Positions 1 through 7,200 of a stretch of DNA of 15,475 nucleotides are shown here, one piece after another (position 1 is the first letter of the stretch; every line of letters begins with the position of its first letter). Source of the stretch: UBA4738 sp002413305 (GTDB lineage Bacteria; Actinomycetota; UBA4738). A program made the translations under genes and the position numbers. The stretch is from the NCBI GenBank assembly GCA_036847185.1, contig DAIUAM010000057.1, positions 1 through 15,475 on the forward strand. Reading direction: 5' to 3'. The notes beneath the pieces are model-generated. The model was not told where the DNA came from. It was given only the letters and a program-made list of their open reading frames with translations, and did not search any database.

Positions 1-137
1 GTCTAGAGCCGGCAAGCGATGAGAACGAACCATCGTTTCGGCTTTGGCTCTCATCTGGTGTTGATTCACCTTGTCACCACCCTGCACTCGTTCCGCATGC
101 GCGCTGCGACCTCCCGATCCTCGTGGAGCAATCTCCG

Positions 138-209
138 TGGAGCCGAAGGGAATCGAACCCTCAACCCCTGGCTTGCAAAGCCAGTGCTCTACCGTTGAGC
201 TACGGCCCC
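138..209 (-). tRNA. tRNA-Ala (anticodon UGC)
   Basis: Read on the minus strand, the 72 nt fold into a complete cloverleaf. It has a 7-bp acceptor stem with one G-U pair, a D arm, and a 5-bp anticodon stem CTGGC/GCCAG closing the loop TTTGCAA. A 5-nt variable loop, a T arm with TTCGATT and discriminator A follow. The anticodon is TGC, so it charges alanine and reads GCN codons. CCA is not encoded. A TANNNT box (TAGTCT on the minus strand, 221-226) sits 12 nt upstream and could be its -10 element. Confidence 0.96.
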
Positions 210-220
210 GGTTCGACGAG

Positions 221-226
221 AGACTA
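221..226 (-). promoter_or_regulatory. candidate -10 box of the tRNA-Ala gene
   Basis: TAGTCT on the minus strand matches the actinobacterial TANNNT consensus. It would start transcription about 5 nt before the mature tRNA 5' end. I see no convincing -35 hexamer at the right spacing, so this is a weak call. Confidence 0.3.
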
Positions 227-279
227 CCCGGCGACGTGGCGTGGTTGTTCCGGTCTCCCATGTGATTGACTGTCCGCCG

Positions 280-933
280 ATGACGGCACCCGAAGGGATC
301 GGTGTGGGCGAGACCGCGCGCGCGGCGGAGCGTCGCGGCATCGCGGCCGTCGTTCGCGACCCCACCGTGATCGTCACGTTCACGCTCGCGCTCACTTCGG
401 TGTTCGAGTTCCTGGAGCACAACTGGGTGCACGGCACGTTCCTCTGTGTGGTCGGTCTGGTGCTCGGATGGGATGCGGTCGGTGATCGGCCGGTCCGGGC
501 GGCCGTCGGAGCGTCGCGGACCGAGGCGTACCCATGGTCGAACCCGGACCCCCGGACAACGGCCGGGGTGGTGTTCGGCTGCTTCGTCTACGCGCTGCTG
601 GCCGGGTCGTTCGCCCGGTTCTCGTGGCCCTCGACCGTCGCGGTCGTCCTCCCGGGTGCCATCGCCATGGCCATCGCCTGGGAGGCGTCGTCGCGCCCGG
701 CGCCGCTCACGCCGAAGCTCCACCTGAGCGGCGCGGCCGCCTGGACGTCGGTGTTCATCGCCCTGGGGCTCTGGGAGCTGAGCGCGCTGCTGCTCCAGCC
801 CTCCCTCACCACCGATTCGTGGGCACACCCCACGATCAGCGTCCTGACCGACCCGATCCTCGCCCACCATCCGGGCAGAACCATCGTGCTGACCCTCTGG
901 CTCGCCGCCGGCTGGTGGCTGGTCCAGCGATGA
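280..933 (+). CDS. multi-pass membrane protein of unknown function
   Basis: A 217-residue protein I do not recognise by name. A short charged N-terminus (MTAPEGIG..., then several Arg/Glu) precedes about five hydrophobic stretches. These lie roughly at residues 30-60 (containing the motif FEFLEHNWVHGTF), 95-115, 118-135, 150-170 and 198-214, so it should sit in the cytoplasmic membrane. I chose the ATG at 280. A GTG at 241 would add 13 residues with no better ribosome site, and neither start has a strong Shine-Dalgarno. Its stop overlaps the start of the next gene in the ATGA arrangement, so the two are almost certainly co-translated. Function is unknown. Confidence 0.7.
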   Translation: MTAPEGIGVGETARAAERRGIAAVVRDPTVIVTFTLALTSVFEFLEHNWVHGTFLCVVGLVLGWDAVGDRPVRAAVGASRTEAYPWSNPDPRTTAGVVFGCFVYALLAGSFARFSWPSTVAVVLPGAIAMAIAWEASSRPAPLTPKLHLSGAAAWTSVFIALGLWELSALLLQPSLTTDSWAHPTISVLTDPILAHHPGRTIVLTLWLAAGWWLVQR

Positions 934-1130
934 GCACGCACAACCTGACCGTCGCCGGCTACGTGGCCATCGTGGCGATGGCGGGCGTGCTGCAGGCCCT
1001 CAGCCGCCGTCCGGGCTCCCGGACCCCCAGCATCGGGGCCTTGTTCGGCCGGGTCATGCGCACCCGTCCCGGCCGGGTCGGGGTTATCGCCGGCTGGGCG
1101 TGGCTCGGCCTGCATCTGTTCGCCAGGTAG
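930..1130 (+). CDS. small membrane protein, DUF6186-like
   Basis: A 66-residue protein starting with ATG inside the stop codon of the upstream gene (ATGA overlap), the classic sign of translational coupling. It has an N-terminal hydrophobic segment (VAGYVAIVAMAGVLQAL, about residues 8-24) and a basic middle with RTPSIGALFGRVMRTRPGR. A second, Trp-rich hydrophobic segment ends in WAWLGLHLFAR. This layout, with two membrane spans and a C-terminal WxWLGxHxF-type end, resembles the actinobacterial DUF6186 family as I remember it. That family has no known function. The coupling suggests it partners the preceding membrane protein. Confidence 0.72.
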   Translation: MSTHNLTVAGYVAIVAMAGVLQALSRRPGSRTPSIGALFGRVMRTRPGRVGVIAGWAWLGLHLFAR

Positions 1131-1241
1131 CCGCGCCGCGCGGCGGCCCCTGCACTTCGGTACCATTCGGCGGTTGCCCGCCGTCGGGTCGGCTGGGGCC
1201 CGAGTCTCCCGGGAGGGGATGTCGAGCGTGCTGGGAAGGGC

Positions 1242-3380
1242 ATGACGTCGAACGCTGAGTGGAGCACGTCTCCCGCAGCGCGGGCGCTTGCCTCGCGATT
1301 GCCGGAGCCGCTGCGCGTCTTCGCTCGCCTCGCCTACAACTACCGGTGGAGCTGGACCCCGGGCGGGGCCGAAGCGTTCGCCGCCATCGACCCGCACCGG
1401 TGGGAGCTGTGCGGCCACAACCCGATCCGCCTGCTCGAGGAGGTGTCGGCTGTCTTGCTGGACGGTGCGGCCGCCAACGCCGAGCTCATCGCGAAGGCCG
1501 AGGCGATCGAAGCCCTGGTCGCCGCCGACCTCGCTCGGCCATCCTCGCCGGAGTGGAAGGACCCCGACCGCCCGGTCGCATTCTTGTGCGCCGAGTACGC
1601 GATCCACCGTTCGCTGCCCATCTACGCGGGCGGTCTTGGGGTGCTGGCCGGCGACATCCTCAAGGAAGCCTCCGACCGCGCCCTGCCGCTGGTCGGCGTG
1701 GGTCTGCTGTACCGTCAGGGCTACCTCCACCAGCAGCTCGACCCGAGCGGCTGGCAACGCGAGCACTGGATCGAAACGGATCCCGAGCGGCTTCCCGCCA
1801 CGCTGGTCACCCAGGAGGACGGCGAACCCCTGACCGTATCCGTGACGGTCTCGCGCCGAACCGTGGTCGCCCAGATCTGGCGGGTGGACGTGGGCCGGGT
1901 GCCCCTGTACCTCCTGGACACCGAGGTCGAGCAGAACGCACCGGTCGACCGTTGGATCACCTGCCGGGTCTACGTGGGGGACTGGCAGATCCGCCTCGCG
2001 CAGTACGCGGTGCTCGGGGTCGGCGGGATCCGGGCGCTCCGGGCCATGGGCATCGAACCCGGCGTGGTCCATCTGAACGAGGGCCATGCGGCGCTCGCTC
2101 CCATCGAGCTGGCCCGTCCCGAGATCGAGGAGGGCGTGCCGTTCGGCGAGGCCCTCCACCGGGCGCGTCTTCGGACCGTGTTCACGACCCACACGCCTGT
2201 GGCCGCCGGGAACGAGGCGTACAGCGCGGAGGACTTCGAGGATGTCTTGGGGACCTATGCCGGCGAGCTCGGCGTGGAGCTGGAGTCGCTCCTCCGGGTG
2301 GGCCGGAGCCGCCCCGAGGACACGGGGGACGCGTTTGGCCTGACGCCGATCGGGTTGCGGATGAGCCGTTCGGCGAACGGCGTGAGCCGCGTCCACGGCC
2401 AAACCGCGCGGACGATGTGGCGCGAGCTCTACCCCGACCTCGAGCCGGACGAGGTCCCGATCACCCACGTGACGAATGGCGTCCACATCCCTTCCTGGAT
2501 GGCCCCGCCGATCCGGGCGCTCCTGGACCGCCATCTCGGGCATGGGTGGGTCGAGCGAGCGTCCGACCCGGAAGCGTGGGACGCCGTCGACGACATCCCG
2601 GACGAGGAGCTGTGGAGCGTCCGGAGGCAGCTTCGGGCATCACTGGTCGACTATGTCCGTGAGCGAAGCGTGCTCGACCGCCTGGCTCGCGGGGAACCGG
2701 TCGAGTACGCCGAAGCCGCGTCCAGGGCGTTCGACGCGGACGTGCTCACCGTCGGATTCGCGCGACGGGCGGCGTCCTACAAGCGGCTGTCGCTGTTGAT
2801 GCACGATCGCGACCGGGCGCTTCGCGTGTTGCTGGGCGACCGGCCGGTGCAGTTCGTCCTGGCCGGCAAGTCGCACCCGCAGGACGAAGATGCCAAGCGG
2901 ATCCTGCAGAGCGTGTTCTCGCTGAAGTGGGAGTCCGGTGTGGCCGAGCGCGTGGTGTTCCTCGAGGACTACGACATGGGCATGGCCTCCCGGCTGGTGG
3001 CCGGATGCGACGTGTGGGTGAACGTGCCCCGCGCGCCACTCGAAGCCAGTGGGACCAGCGGGATGAAGGCCGCGCTGAACGGCGGCCTCAACCTCTCCGT
3101 GCTGGACGGATGGTGGGCGGAGGCGTTCGACGATTCGAACGGATGGGGGATCGACAGCGACCCGTCGCTCGGGACCGCGTACCAGGACGAGCGCGACGCG
3201 GCCCAGCTGTACGACTCGTTGGAGAGCTCGGTGGTGCCCCTCTTCTACGAACGCGACGGTGACGGCATCGCCAGGGGATGGGTTGCCGAGATCAAGTCGT
3301 CGCTGCGCACTGTCGGGCCGAACTTCAGCGCCGCGCGGATGCTCGACGACTACGTGCGGAAGATCTATCTGGAAGCCTGA
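1242..3380 (+). CDS. glgP: alpha-glucan phosphorylase (GT35, DUF3417 type)
   Basis: A 712-residue cytosolic enzyme. The family splits terminal alpha-1,4-glucosyl units from glycogen or maltodextrin with phosphate to give glucose 1-phosphate, using pyridoxal phosphate. Residues about 20-90 match the N-terminal DUF3417 segment (LAYNYRWSW, CGHNPIRLL). Phosphorylase motifs follow: CAEYAIHRSLPIYAGGLGVLAGD, HLNEGHAAL, TTHTPVAAGNE, VTNGVHIPSWM and FARRAASYKR. ASGTSGMKAALNGG holds the PLP-binding lysine, Lys609. The C-terminus (DYVRKIYLEA) looks complete. It is shorter than the roughly 800-860 residues of many relatives. GGGAAGGG just upstream supports the ATG at 1242. It converges with the L,D-transpeptidase, 15 bp between stops. 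GalE further along could use UDP-glucose derived from its product, but that link is inferred. Confidence 0.92.
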   Translation: MTSNAEWSTSPAARALASRLPEPLRVFARLAYNYRWSWTPGGAEAFAAIDPHRWELCGHNPIRLLEEVSAVLLDGAAANAELIAKAEAIEALVAADLARPSSPEWKDPDRPVAFLCAEYAIHRSLPIYAGGLGVLAGDILKEASDRALPLVGVGLLYRQGYLHQQLDPSGWQREHWIETDPERLPATLVTQEDGEPLTVSVTVSRRTVVAQIWRVDVGRVPLYLLDTEVEQNAPVDRWITCRVYVGDWQIRLAQYAVLGVGGIRALRAMGIEPGVVHLNEGHAALAPIELARPEIEEGVPFGEALHRARLRTVFTTHTPVAAGNEAYSAEDFEDVLGTYAGELGVELESLLRVGRSRPEDTGDAFGLTPIGLRMSRSANGVSRVHGQTARTMWRELYPDLEPDEVPITHVTNGVHIPSWMAPPIRALLDRHLGHGWVERASDPEAWDAVDDIPDEELWSVRRQLRASLVDYVRERSVLDRLARGEPVEYAEAASRAFDADVLTVGFARRAASYKRLSLLMHDRDRALRVLLGDRPVQFVLAGKSHPQDEDAKRILQSVFSLKWESGVAERVVFLEDYDMGMASRLVAGCDVWVNVPRAPLEASGTSGMKAALNGGLNLSVLDGWWAEAFDDSNGWGIDSDPSLGTAYQDERDAAQLYDSLESSVVPLFYERDGDGIARGWVAEIKSSLRTVGPNFSAARMLDDYVRKIYLEA

Positions 3381-3395
3381 ACGACCCGGGCGCGC

Positions 3396-4505
3396 CTACC
3401 CCGCCACTCCCGGGGCCGCGGTGTCCCCCCACGGCGGGGCCCCGATGATGAACACCGGCGTGCCCACCGGGACCAGCGGGAACAGGGCCTCGGACTCGGC
3501 GATGTGCATCCGGATGCATCCGTGCGAGGCGTAGGTCCCGATCGAGAAGTCGTCGGGCGTCCCGTGGATCAGGATGCCGGGCGCGGTGGTGTAGAGGGCG
3601 CGCGTCCCGAGCGGGTCGCCCGGCCCCGGCCCGATCGTCAGTGGCTCGTCCTTCCCCCAGCCATTGGGCGCCGGATTATGCCACGTGGGATCGACCTGCT
3701 TCGCGTAGACGTGCCATTCGCCGGGCGGCGTCTGGAACCCCTGCCGGGCGGTGGCCACCGGGTAATGGCGGGTGATCTTCGTGCCGTCGTAGAGGTACAG
3801 CATGTTCTGAGTCCGATTCACCACGATGGCCATTCCCAACGTGTCGTCGGTGACCTTCGGCTTCACCACGCTGACGGGCAGGGCGACGGTCGCCCGCCGC
3901 TGCTGGAGGGCATCCGTGAGAAGCTCGACGCCCTCGGTCGTGGGCAGGTCCCGGCCGGTCTTCGACTTCACGATCTTGATCTCCCCGTCCAGCAGGGCGA
4001 AGCTCGCATCCCGGGCCGGCGTGCCGATCTGCTTGGCAGCCGCGTTGACCAGCGATGTCGCCCGCCGCGGATCGAACAGGTAGGACACGCCGAACGACGC
4101 GTGCACGGGGTGGTTGGTCAGGCGACGGTAGGCGCGTGACATCCAGCTGTAGGAGGCGGAGAGCCGGAGCGCCCGATCCACCGGCGCGGTCACGTCGGCG
4201 GATACACCGAGCTCCGACAGCGCGTGCGTCCAGGTCAGGGTCCCTGCGGTGATTGTGATCTGCTTCGACAGAGTCTTCGCGACGTTGGCCTCGATCGCCT
4301 GGATGGCTTGGGCGCGGGTCAGGTTTCCGACCGCCACCCCGTCGACCGTGATCCCCGGCAGGATGCGCCCGACGTAGGCGCGGTCGTAGCGGTAGCTGCC
4401 GTAGGCGATGCTCCCGCCGCCCACCAAGAACAGCGCGAGCATCACCAGCGCGGCGATGCCGACCCTGCCGGCTCGCCGGCGCCGTCGATGCTGAGCACTC
4501 CACAT
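3396..4505 (-). CDS. membrane-anchored L,D-transpeptidase (YkuD)
   Basis: A 369-residue protein that should act outside the membrane on peptidoglycan, making 3-3 cross-links or attaching proteins. A basic N-terminus (HRRRRRAGR) precedes a transmembrane anchor at about residues 16-37. Residues about 50-190 resemble the peptidoglycan-binding PG_binding_4 type found with YkuD domains (LPGITVDGVAVGNLT). The C-terminal YkuD domain spans about 238-360, with ILIHGT and the catalytic motif SHGCIRM (His328, Cys330, Arg332), all intact. I chose the ATG at 4505. An upstream in-frame start at 4592 would put a Pro/Arg-rich stretch before the basic anchor and seems unlikely. A candidate promoter lies at 4591-4619. 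Confidence 0.9.
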   Translation of the reverse strand: MWSAQHRRRRRAGRVGIAALVMLALFLVGGGSIAYGSYRYDRAYVGRILPGITVDGVAVGNLTRAQAIQAIEANVAKTLSKQITITAGTLTWTHALSELGVSADVTAPVDRALRLSASYSWMSRAYRRLTNHPVHASFGVSYLFDPRRATSLVNAAAKQIGTPARDASFALLDGEIKIVKSKTGRDLPTTEGVELLTDALQQRRATVALPVSVVKPKVTDDTLGMAIVVNRTQNMLYLYDGTKITRHYPVATARQGFQTPPGEWHVYAKQVDPTWHNPAPNGWGKDEPLTIGPGPGDPLGTRALYTTAPGILIHGTPDDFSIGTYASHGCIRMHIAESEALFPLVPVGTPVFIIGAPPWGDTAAPGVAG

Positions 4506-4590
4506 GTCCGATTCCGCTTTCGAGGTCGATCCCGGCCGGTGCGACCGGGAACGGGGCCCGCCGGGGAAGCCGGGTGAGCGGGACACCCTC

Positions 4591-4619
4591 ACGGTACCGT
4601 TCGCCGATCCATTTGACCA
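4591..4619 (-). promoter_or_regulatory. candidate promoter of the L,D-transpeptidase gene
   Basis: On the minus strand, TGGTCA (4614-4619, four of six matches to TTGACA) is separated by exactly 17 bp from TACCGT (4591-4596, matching TANNNT). Transcription would start near 4584 and give a leader of about 80 nt. This rests on pattern matching only. Confidence 0.35.
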
Positions 4620-4664
4620 GACTCTTGTATCGGCCGTCCCGTTCCCGTTCCGTAGGGACTTGCC

Positions 4665-5560
4665 TCAGGCGGCCCAGCGTACGTCCGTCGACCACCGCGG
4701 CAGCTGGGTGGTCCGACGGCCCGAATGCAACGCGCGGGCGAGGATCTCCCACGCCTGCCTGGGCGTGTTGTTCATCCCCCGGCAGGGGTCGGCGGATCTC
4801 GGGCAGCGGGATGGCGTCCCTGGCGCCGAACGCCACGTACCACACGTCTTCCTGCCGCCACCGGCCCAGGCAGTTGCCGAACGGAGGGCAGGAAGCGGCG
4901 TCGCCGTAGTCGAAGTAGGGATGCTCCGCGAGGGACGAGTAGGCGTTGACCCACCGGCGCGCTCGCCCTGGCCCGCTCCACGCGAGCTCGATGTCGCTTG
5001 CGCCGTCGACGTTGACGCGGTCGCCGAGGCCGTTCGCCTGGGTCCAGGCGGCCACCTCGTTCACCATCGCCGCCCACGCGAGCCCGTGGCCCGGCGTGAC
5101 CTGCTGCCCGAAGTTGCTGGTCCGATGGCGAGCTCCAGATGGGACCGGGACGACCGGGCGCATTTCACATAGCCCGCCTCGTAGCCTTCCACCCCTCGGG
5201 CGATGGCTTTCGTCGACCGGTAGCCTCCCGTGCCGAACAGCATGGTCCCGAAGACGTAGTGACGGCGGGCAGGGCGGCCGAAGTCCAGCACGGTGAGCAC
5301 ATCGGCGAGGGGGCCGATGTGCGTATGGGTCTGGGCGCCGGCCCGGCAACCGGTTCGGCGAAGCTGGGCAGGGTTGGCGCTCCCCATGTACTGGCTCCAC
5401 CCGGGAGCCGGGGACTCGCCGCGACGGCGAACAATGCGAGCAGGGCGATCATGGCCCGGGTTCGTCCGGCCCGGCCGAGCGGATGCAGCCGCACGACCTT
5501 GGCGGCCTGGGCTGTGATCTGTCGGGCGATACGGGTCGCCGGTTGACGGACGACCAGCAT
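4665..5560 (-). pseudogene. frameshifted secreted protein of unknown function
   Basis: No single frame is open, but one protein can be followed through three frame changes. It begins at ATG 5560 with a basic then hydrophobic signal-like segment (MIALLALFAVAAS). The frame changes at the G5 run 5309-5313 into LTVLDFGRPARRHYVFG and GVEGYEAGYVKCA. It changes again near 5121-5124 into TSNFGQQVTPGHGLAWA, DGASDIELAW, and EDVWYVAFGARDAIPLPEI. It changes a third time at the C5 run 4776-4780 into GMNNT and PRWSTDVRWAA, then stops. Two one-base insertions and one deletion would restore 298 residues. The pattern (LDFG near the N-terminus, VWYVAFGA..LPEI, WSTDVRW at the end) fits a family of secreted actinobacterial hypothetical proteins I recall, with no known function. 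It is either a decayed gene or affected by assembly indels. Confidence 0.6.
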
Positions 5561-5728
5561 CGGGGCGCGCTGGTACCTGGTGATCTCCCGATTCCGCCTC
5601 GGCTTCCGGCCGACTGTCCCATGAGCGATGGGCGCGGACAACGAACCGGGCGGAAGATGACCCATCCGGGCTTCGAAAGGTCACCGTTCCGGCAGGGCAG
5701 GACCGCCGGACGAGCGCAAGATGGGCAC

Positions 5729-6118
5729 GTGGACACACCATCCGAGCGGCCCTTGCTGGACAAGCTCGGTCTACGGCCGGAGATGCGGGTATCGCTCCTG
5801 CGATTCAGTGCTGAGCCGGAGTTCGCCCGAGCGCTCCGCGCCCGGGGGGCGGACGTGAGCACCCGGGTGAGACGAGGTTCGAACATGATCTTCCTGCGCG
5901 TGGGGCCCCGGGCGGATCTTGGGCGGCTGGCCTCCCTGGAGCCGTGGATCGAGCGGAACGGCGCGGTCTGGATCGTCTACCCGAAGGGACGGAAGGACCT
6001 GAAGGAGACCGACGTGATCGCTGCCGGGCTGGCTGCCGGCCTGGTCGACAACAAGGTCGTTCGGTTCTCCGACACGCACACCGCCTTGCGGTTCGTGATC
6101 CCGGTCGCGCGACGCTAG
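5729..6118 (+). CDS. DUF3052-like protein
   Basis: A 129-residue cytosolic protein. PLLDKLGLRPEMRVSLL opens the domain, and GSNMIFLRVGPRADLGRL and AVWIVYPKGRKDL follow. It ends with TDVIAAGLAAGLVDNKVVRFSDTHTALRFVIP. This order matches the DUF3052 family, a small Rossmann-like fold of unknown function common in actinobacteria. The frame is open far upstream (to 5483), but the added sequence is low-complexity and overlaps the divergent broken gene, so I chose the GTG at 5729, a few residues before the domain. No clear ribosome site is visible there. ATG 5657 is the alternative. Confidence 0.75.
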   Translation: MDTPSERPLLDKLGLRPEMRVSLLRFSAEPEFARALRARGADVSTRVRRGSNMIFLRVGPRADLGRLASLEPWIERNGAVWIVYPKGRKDLKETDVIAAGLAAGLVDNKVVRFSDTHTALRFVIPVARR

Positions 6119-6196
6119 CGCACGGGGAGAGCGCGGCTGGACACGTGGCGCATCGCGTGACGGTCAGTTCCACGGGACTGTGCGCGTCGCTTTCGG

Positions 6197-6202
6197 TAAC
6201 CT
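6197..6202 (+). promoter_or_regulatory. candidate -10 box for a leaderless galE transcript
   Basis: TAACCT fits TANNNT, and its last base is 8 nt before the GTG at 6210. Transcription would then begin at or next to the start codon. No clear -35 element is present. It explains the lack of a Shine-Dalgarno before 6210. Confidence 0.3.
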
Positions 6203-6209
6203 CGGCGGC

Positions 6210-7157
6210 GTGCAGACCTACCTGGTCACCGGCGGGGCCGGATTCATCGGTTCGCACCTGTGCGATCGGCTGCTGGCCGAAGGGAAGCGCGTCATCGCCG
6301 TCGATGACCTGAGCCAGGGGCGGATCGCGAACCTGTCCGAAGCGCGTGGCTACGACAAGCAGTTCGGACTGGTCAACATGGACGTCCGGGTCGAATCGCT
6401 GCGAGCCGAGTTCGAGCGCGAGCGGCCCGAGGTGGTCATGCACCTGGCCGCCCAGGTCTCCGTGACGGCCTCGGTGTCCGACCCGGCGCACGACGCCAGC
6501 GTGAACCTGATGGGACTGTTGAACGTGCTGGAGGCGGCGGCGTCGACCGGAGCCCGGAAGGTGGTCTTCGCGGCCAGCGGCGGCACCCTGTACGGGGAGG
6601 TCCGACGCTTCCCGGTCAAGGAGACGGCCCGCCGCGGCTCTCATCCGGTCAGCCCGTACGGCATCTCGAAGAAGGCTGCGGAGGATTACCTCGCTTTCTA
6701 CCAGCGGACCCGTGGGCTCGACTACACGTCGTTGGCGCTGGCCAATGTGTACGGGCCGCGCCAGGATCCGCACGGCGAGGCCGGCGTCGTGGCGATCTTC
6801 GCGTCGAAGATGCTGGCCGGCGAGCCCCCCACGATCTTCGGGGATGGCGAACAGACCCGCGACTTCGTGTACGTGGACGACGTGGTGGACGCGTTCGCCC
6901 GGGCGGCGGAACGGGGATCCGGGGCGCTCGCCAACATCGGCACCGCGGTCGAGACCAGCGTGAACGAGGTGTTCAAGCTGCTCGGCCGGTCGCTCGGGTA
7001 CCGGGGCCAGGCCGTCCACGCGCCATCCCGCGCCGGGGAGCTCCTGCGGAGCGCCCTCGACCACTCGCTGGCCGAACGCGAGCTCGGATGGAAGCCGTGG
7101 ACACCGATCAAGGACGGCCTGAAAGCCACCGCCGACGCGTTCCGCGCCGCCCGCTGA
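6210..7157 (+). CDS. galE: NAD-dependent epimerase, UDP-glucose 4-epimerase type
   Basis: A 315-residue extended short-chain dehydrogenase. LVTGGAGFIGSHL (residues 5-17) is the NAD-binding glycine motif, and Asp in AVDDLSQGR binds the adenosine ribose. HLAAQVSVTASVSDP and ASGGTLYGE (Ser123-Thr126) follow. SPYGISKKAAE carries the catalytic Tyr150 and Lys154. ANVYGPRQDPHGEAGVVAIF and FGDGEQTRDFVYVDDVVDAF are nearly word-for-word the motifs of actinobacterial GalE as I recall them from the mycobacterial enzyme. The likely reaction is interconversion of UDP-glucose and UDP-galactose for envelope sugars. The exact substrate cannot be fixed from sequence. GTG 6210 puts the start three residues before LVTGG; GTG 6180 would add 10 residues. 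Confidence 0.85.
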   Translation: MQTYLVTGGAGFIGSHLCDRLLAEGKRVIAVDDLSQGRIANLSEARGYDKQFGLVNMDVRVESLRAEFERERPEVVMHLAAQVSVTASVSDPAHDASVNLMGLLNVLEAAASTGARKVVFAASGGTLYGEVRRFPVKETARRGSHPVSPYGISKKAAEDYLAFYQRTRGLDYTSLALANVYGPRQDPHGEAGVVAIFASKMLAGEPPTIFGDGEQTRDFVYVDDVVDAFARAAERGSGALANIGTAVETSVNEVFKLLGRSLGYRGQAVHAPSRAGELLRSALDHSLAERELGWKPWTPIKDGLKATADAFRAAR

Positions 7158-7185
7158 CCCCGGCGCCGGAAGGGTCAGGGGAGGA

Positions 7186-7191
7186 TACGAT
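7186..7191 (+). promoter_or_regulatory. candidate -10 box for a leaderless cyclase transcript
   Basis: TACGAT fits TANNNT and ends 9 nt before the ATG at 7201, so the mRNA could begin at or a base or two before the start codon. A purine-rich GGGGAGG (7178-7184) lies some 16 nt upstream of the ATG. That is too far for a good Shine-Dalgarno, which favours the leaderless reading. Confidence 0.35.
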
Positions 7192-7200
7192 TCGTCACCC

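Noticed and set aside
138..209. tRNA-Ala as an integration site for a mobile element
   Set aside because: No integrase gene and no second copy of the tRNA 3' end is present in the window.
1134..1145. 12-bp palindrome CGCCGCGCGGCG after the DUF6186-like gene as a terminator or operator
   Set aside because: It has no loop, no T-tract and very low complexity, so chance is enough.
588..2543. 651-codon open frame on the minus strand opposite the membrane genes and glgP
   Set aside because: Same antisense artefact. It crosses gene borders and shows no recognisable motif.
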